From the NCBI GenBank assembly GCA_946479055.1, contig CAMLEX010000239.1, forward strand, positions 1 to 7,333: a stretch of 7,333 bases of DNA, written 5' to 3'. Positions 5,511 through 7,333 of the stretch are shown here, piece by piece. Within the stretch, counting starts at the first letter, position 1. Each line of letters starts with the position of its first letter. The notes below the pieces were generated by a model. It made no database searches. It saw only the letters and a list, made by a program, of their open reading frames with translations, and was not told where the DNA came from. Made by a program: the position numbers and the translations under genes. This DNA is from an uncultured Bacteroidota bacterium. Lineage in GTDB: Bacteria > Bacteroidota > Bacteroidia > Chitinophagales > Chitinophagaceae.

Positions 5511-6812
5511 TTAATGATGAGCAAAATCCATTTCAAACCTGCCCTTGATGCGTTCTATCGGGGGATTGAAGTAGCCATATTTTAGATCAGGAAATTCTTC
5601 ACGGATCAGTTCCTGCAATTGTTTTACACCCATGAACTCGCCCGTATCCGTTACACCTATTTTGCCAAGATACCAATCGGGATCAATATTGAAATTGCGC
5701 CACTGGATCATTTTAAGCCCGGTTGTTTTGATCAGCTTGCGCAATGCTTCATATTCCGCTACACTATCCGTCATACCGGGGAAAACAAAATAGTTGATAG
5801 ATGTCCAGCCACCAAATGAGTTGACTACTTTGAGGCTTTCAACAATATCATCAAAATCATAATTGTTGGGACGATAGTAAGGCATATAAACTTCACGCCG
5901 TGCGGAGTTGGTGCTGACACGGATTGAATCCAAACCTGCTTCACACAATATCTTTACGGCATCTGGTTTCGATCCGTTGGTATTTATATTGATACTTCCT
6001 TTAGATGTATGCTTTCTTATTTCAGTAATGGCATCACGGATGGTTTCCCACATCAGCAGCGGCTCGCCTTCACATCCCTGGCCAAAGCTGACAATAGGAT
6101 AGGGAGCTGTTTCTAAATGCGGCACTGTATATTCTACAATTTCTTCCGGTGTAGGTTTGAATCTTAACCTGTCTTGTGTGGATACTATTGTTTCTTCATC
6201 CGGTTGTAATGAGATACAACCAACGCAATTAGCATTGCAGGCCGGTGATGCCGGAATAGGGCATTCCCATCTGCCCAAAAAATAATTCCGTGCAGCGGGA
6301 CACTGATAAGTCAATGCGCAATTATTGGCGAGATGATCAACCAAACGATTATGAGGGTATGCTTTCAATAATTGCTTTACTCCCTGTTCCACTTTTTTCT
6401 GATCATAACCTTCGCAATCCTGTCTTATATCTTGTTCGATCCTTGTAGCAGGAACATAGAATTTATCATCCAACCATCCTGCGGCTGTATAACAAAACAG
6501 GGGAAGGGTAGGAGCATCGGGTTCTGCTTCATAGGCCGCCAGGTAAAAACCAGTGTGTGCCGGCGGAATAAAAGCGGCAACAGCCCAACCTTTTTCACAA
6601 AGCCGCATTTCACCGGTTTCGACATCAATACCAATTCCTTTGCGACCAGGCAATTCATATAATGAACCTCCATCGGGTAATTCTATCCAATCCTCTTCAG
6701 GAACAGGTAATGCATCCCAGCCGCTACGGCCGGTTGTATATAATGAGGTGTCTTCAAAAATGTTTCCTTTTCCGTCGGAATAAAGAATATATGGAGATTG
6801 AGTCGGCGTCAT
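5511..6812 (-). CDS. Radical SAM protein of unrecognised function with an additional N-terminal region
   Basis: A 433-residue protein. The radical SAM signature CNANCVGC (192-199, CxxxCxxC) binds the catalytic [4Fe-4S] cluster and S-adenosylmethionine. GCEGEPLL (246-253) takes the place of the GGEP-type SAM-binding motif. INTNGS (276-281) and SIRVSTNS (296-303) are the following barrel strands. About 190 residues precede the cluster, far more than in minimal radical SAM proteins. This part is rich in aromatic and acidic residues and carries Cys72, 107, 133, 165, 171 and 184; the last three (in NCALTYQC and GRWEC) lie just ahead of the signature and could bind a further cluster or metal. There is no SPASM-like C-terminal cysteine cluster; the end is FAHH. 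The upstream gene on the same strand encodes a membrane protein 43 bases away. The reaction catalysed is unknown. ATG at 6812 is the chosen start; no Shine-Dalgarno is visible. Confidence 0.9.
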   Translation of the reverse strand: MTPTQSPYILYSDGKGNIFEDTSLYTTGRSGWDALPVPEEDWIELPDGGSLYELPGRKGIGIDVETGEMRLCEKGWAVAAFIPPAHTGFYLAAYEAEPDAPTLPLFCYTAAGWLDDKFYVPATRIEQDIRQDCEGYDQKKVEQGVKQLLKAYPHNRLVDHLANNCALTYQCPAARNYFLGRWECPIPASPACNANCVGCISLQPDEETIVSTQDRLRFKPTPEEIVEYTVPHLETAPYPIVSFGQGCEGEPLLMWETIRDAITEIRKHTSKGSININTNGSKPDAVKILCEAGLDSIRVSTNSARREVYMPYYRPNNYDFDDIVESLKVVNSFGGWTSINYFVFPGMTDSVAEYEALRKLIKTTGLKMIQWRNFNIDPDWYLGKIGVTDTGEFMGVKQLQELIREEFPDLKYGYFNPPIERIKGRFEMDFAHH

Positions 6813-6848
6813 AAAAGTAAAAGGTCAAAAGTCAAATTAACAACACAT

Positions 6849-6879
6849 AAGCTTATCAGATAGTTTTATCTGCAAGCTT
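6849..6879 (-). terminator. Hairpin over the 3' end of the upstream membrane protein gene
   Basis: Arms AAGCTT (6849-6854) and AAGCTT (6874-6879), self-complementary, together with CAGATA (6857-6862) and TATCTG (6867-6872), form a 12-bp stem with a small internal loop and a GTTT apex. It includes the stop codon at 6856-6858. On the minus strand the following sequence is moderately T-rich (GTTGTTAATTTG) without a clean U-run. It may be a weak terminator or an RNA-processing site between this gene and the radical SAM gene. Confidence 0.4.
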
Positions 6880-7333
6880 CAAATAATTTATGCAAAAGTC
6901 GTTAAATTCCTGTTCATTCAGGGCATTATCGTCATCTACATTAATTTCTGCTTGTGCAAGCTTATTATTTTTAAAATCAATGGTTAGCAAACCACCTTTC
7001 AGAATAAGATTATTTAAATCATTCCAGCCAACGATTTTTTTAGGAAAAGATGGATAAATAATCCCGTCTTCACTGATTGCTACCGCCAACCGCCGGGTGG
7101 AAATAGTATAGACAATAAACAACAATGCATTGATGACTGCGTGCCAATAAAATCCCATGAACAACCAGGTGACGATAATAAACCCGAAGACTGGTTTGAA
7201 CTGATTTTTTATTTTATTATATAATACTTGCAAAATGAAAATGATAAGCAATACCACAGATCCTGCGATTGAATATAATATGCTTTTTGCCGATCCTGAA
7301 ATACCGATATATATAAAAGCAAAAAAATTTAAA
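6856..7333 (-). CDS. Membrane protein of unknown function, N-terminus beyond right edge
   Basis: The frame is open from the TGA at 6856-6858 to the window edge, giving 158 residues without a true start. The first possible start inside the window is a GTG at 7257, but it lies within a hydrophobic segment and the 25 codons before it (LNFFAFIYIGISG...) are also membrane-like, so it should not be used. Several hydrophobic helices occupy the first half (to about residue 78 of the visible part). A cytoplasmic-type C-terminal domain follows, with AISEDGIIYPSFPKKIVGW and LLTIDFKNNKL, alternating strands ended by an acidic helix (NEQEFNDFCINYLK). This layout, helices followed by a small beta domain, resembles bacterial membrane proteins with PH-like domains, but that is a guess. 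It lies 43 bases upstream of the radical SAM gene and may be cotranscribed, although a hairpin covers its end. I do not recognise the family. Confidence 0.75.
   Translation of the reverse strand, partial: LNFFAFIYIGISGSAKSILYSIAGSVVLLIIFILQVLYNKIKNQFKPVFGFIIVTWLFMGFYWHAVINALLFIVYTISTRRLAVAISEDGIIYPSFPKKIVGWNDLNNLILKGGLLTIDFKNNKLAQAEINVDDDNALNEQEFNDFCINYLKLADKTI

Noticed and set aside
6372..6783. Plus- and minus-strand frames inside the radical SAM gene (6372-6662, 6425-6673, 6553-6783)
   Set aside because: All overlap the strongly supported 433-residue coding frame and lack any motif.
7255..7257. GTG start for the membrane protein at the right edge
   Set aside because: The frame is open to the window end and the upstream codons are also membrane-like, so the true start is outside.

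Overview
The window looks like a piece of a Bacteroidota chromosome, most likely Chitinophagaceae or a close relative. This rests on an AT-rich composition, gene starts without a recognisable Shine-Dalgarno sequence, TAnnTTTG-like boxes close to start codons, a lipoprotein with an Asp-rich stretch right after its lipobox cysteine, a Gly/Pro-rich TonB-like protein, and a small membrane protein resembling the N-terminus of GldL. The genus assignment is inference. Eight protein genes are supported, two of them cut by the window edges. I see no rRNA, tRNA, CRISPR array, transposase or phage gene.

Region 1 (about 1-1900, minus strand) is a compact three-gene unit, transcribed leftward: a macrodomain ADP-ribose hydrolase (1355-1891), a 66-residue two-helix membrane protein (1158-1358) joined to it by an ATGA stop/start overlap, and, 4 bases further on, folC (start at 1153, C-terminus beyond the left edge). 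A hairpin at 1916-1939 followed by a T-rich stretch separates this unit from the upstream TonB-like gene.

Region 2 (about 1940-3920) holds the TonB-like gene (minus, 2041-2934) and a CHRD-domain lipoprotein gene (plus, 3346-3837), divergently transcribed from a 411-base intergenic region rich in dyads and repeats. A strong 20-bp stem at 3869-3916 lies between the lipoprotein gene and the convergent MATE gene and should end both transcripts. A heptamer repeat with an inverted third copy (1987-2024) downstream of the TonB-like gene looks like a dispersed intergenic element.

Region 3 (about 3924-7333, minus strand) holds a MATE-family multidrug/Na+ exporter (start best placed at 5261), a 249-base gap, a 433-residue radical SAM protein of unrecognised function with an additional cysteine-containing N-terminal region, and the C-terminal 158 residues of a membrane protein that runs off the right edge.

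Most of the window is ordinary housekeeping and envelope content. The least explained parts are the radical SAM protein with its membrane-protein neighbour, and the structured intergenic DNA between the TonB-like gene and the CHRD lipoprotein gene. I did not find a clear new multi-gene system.
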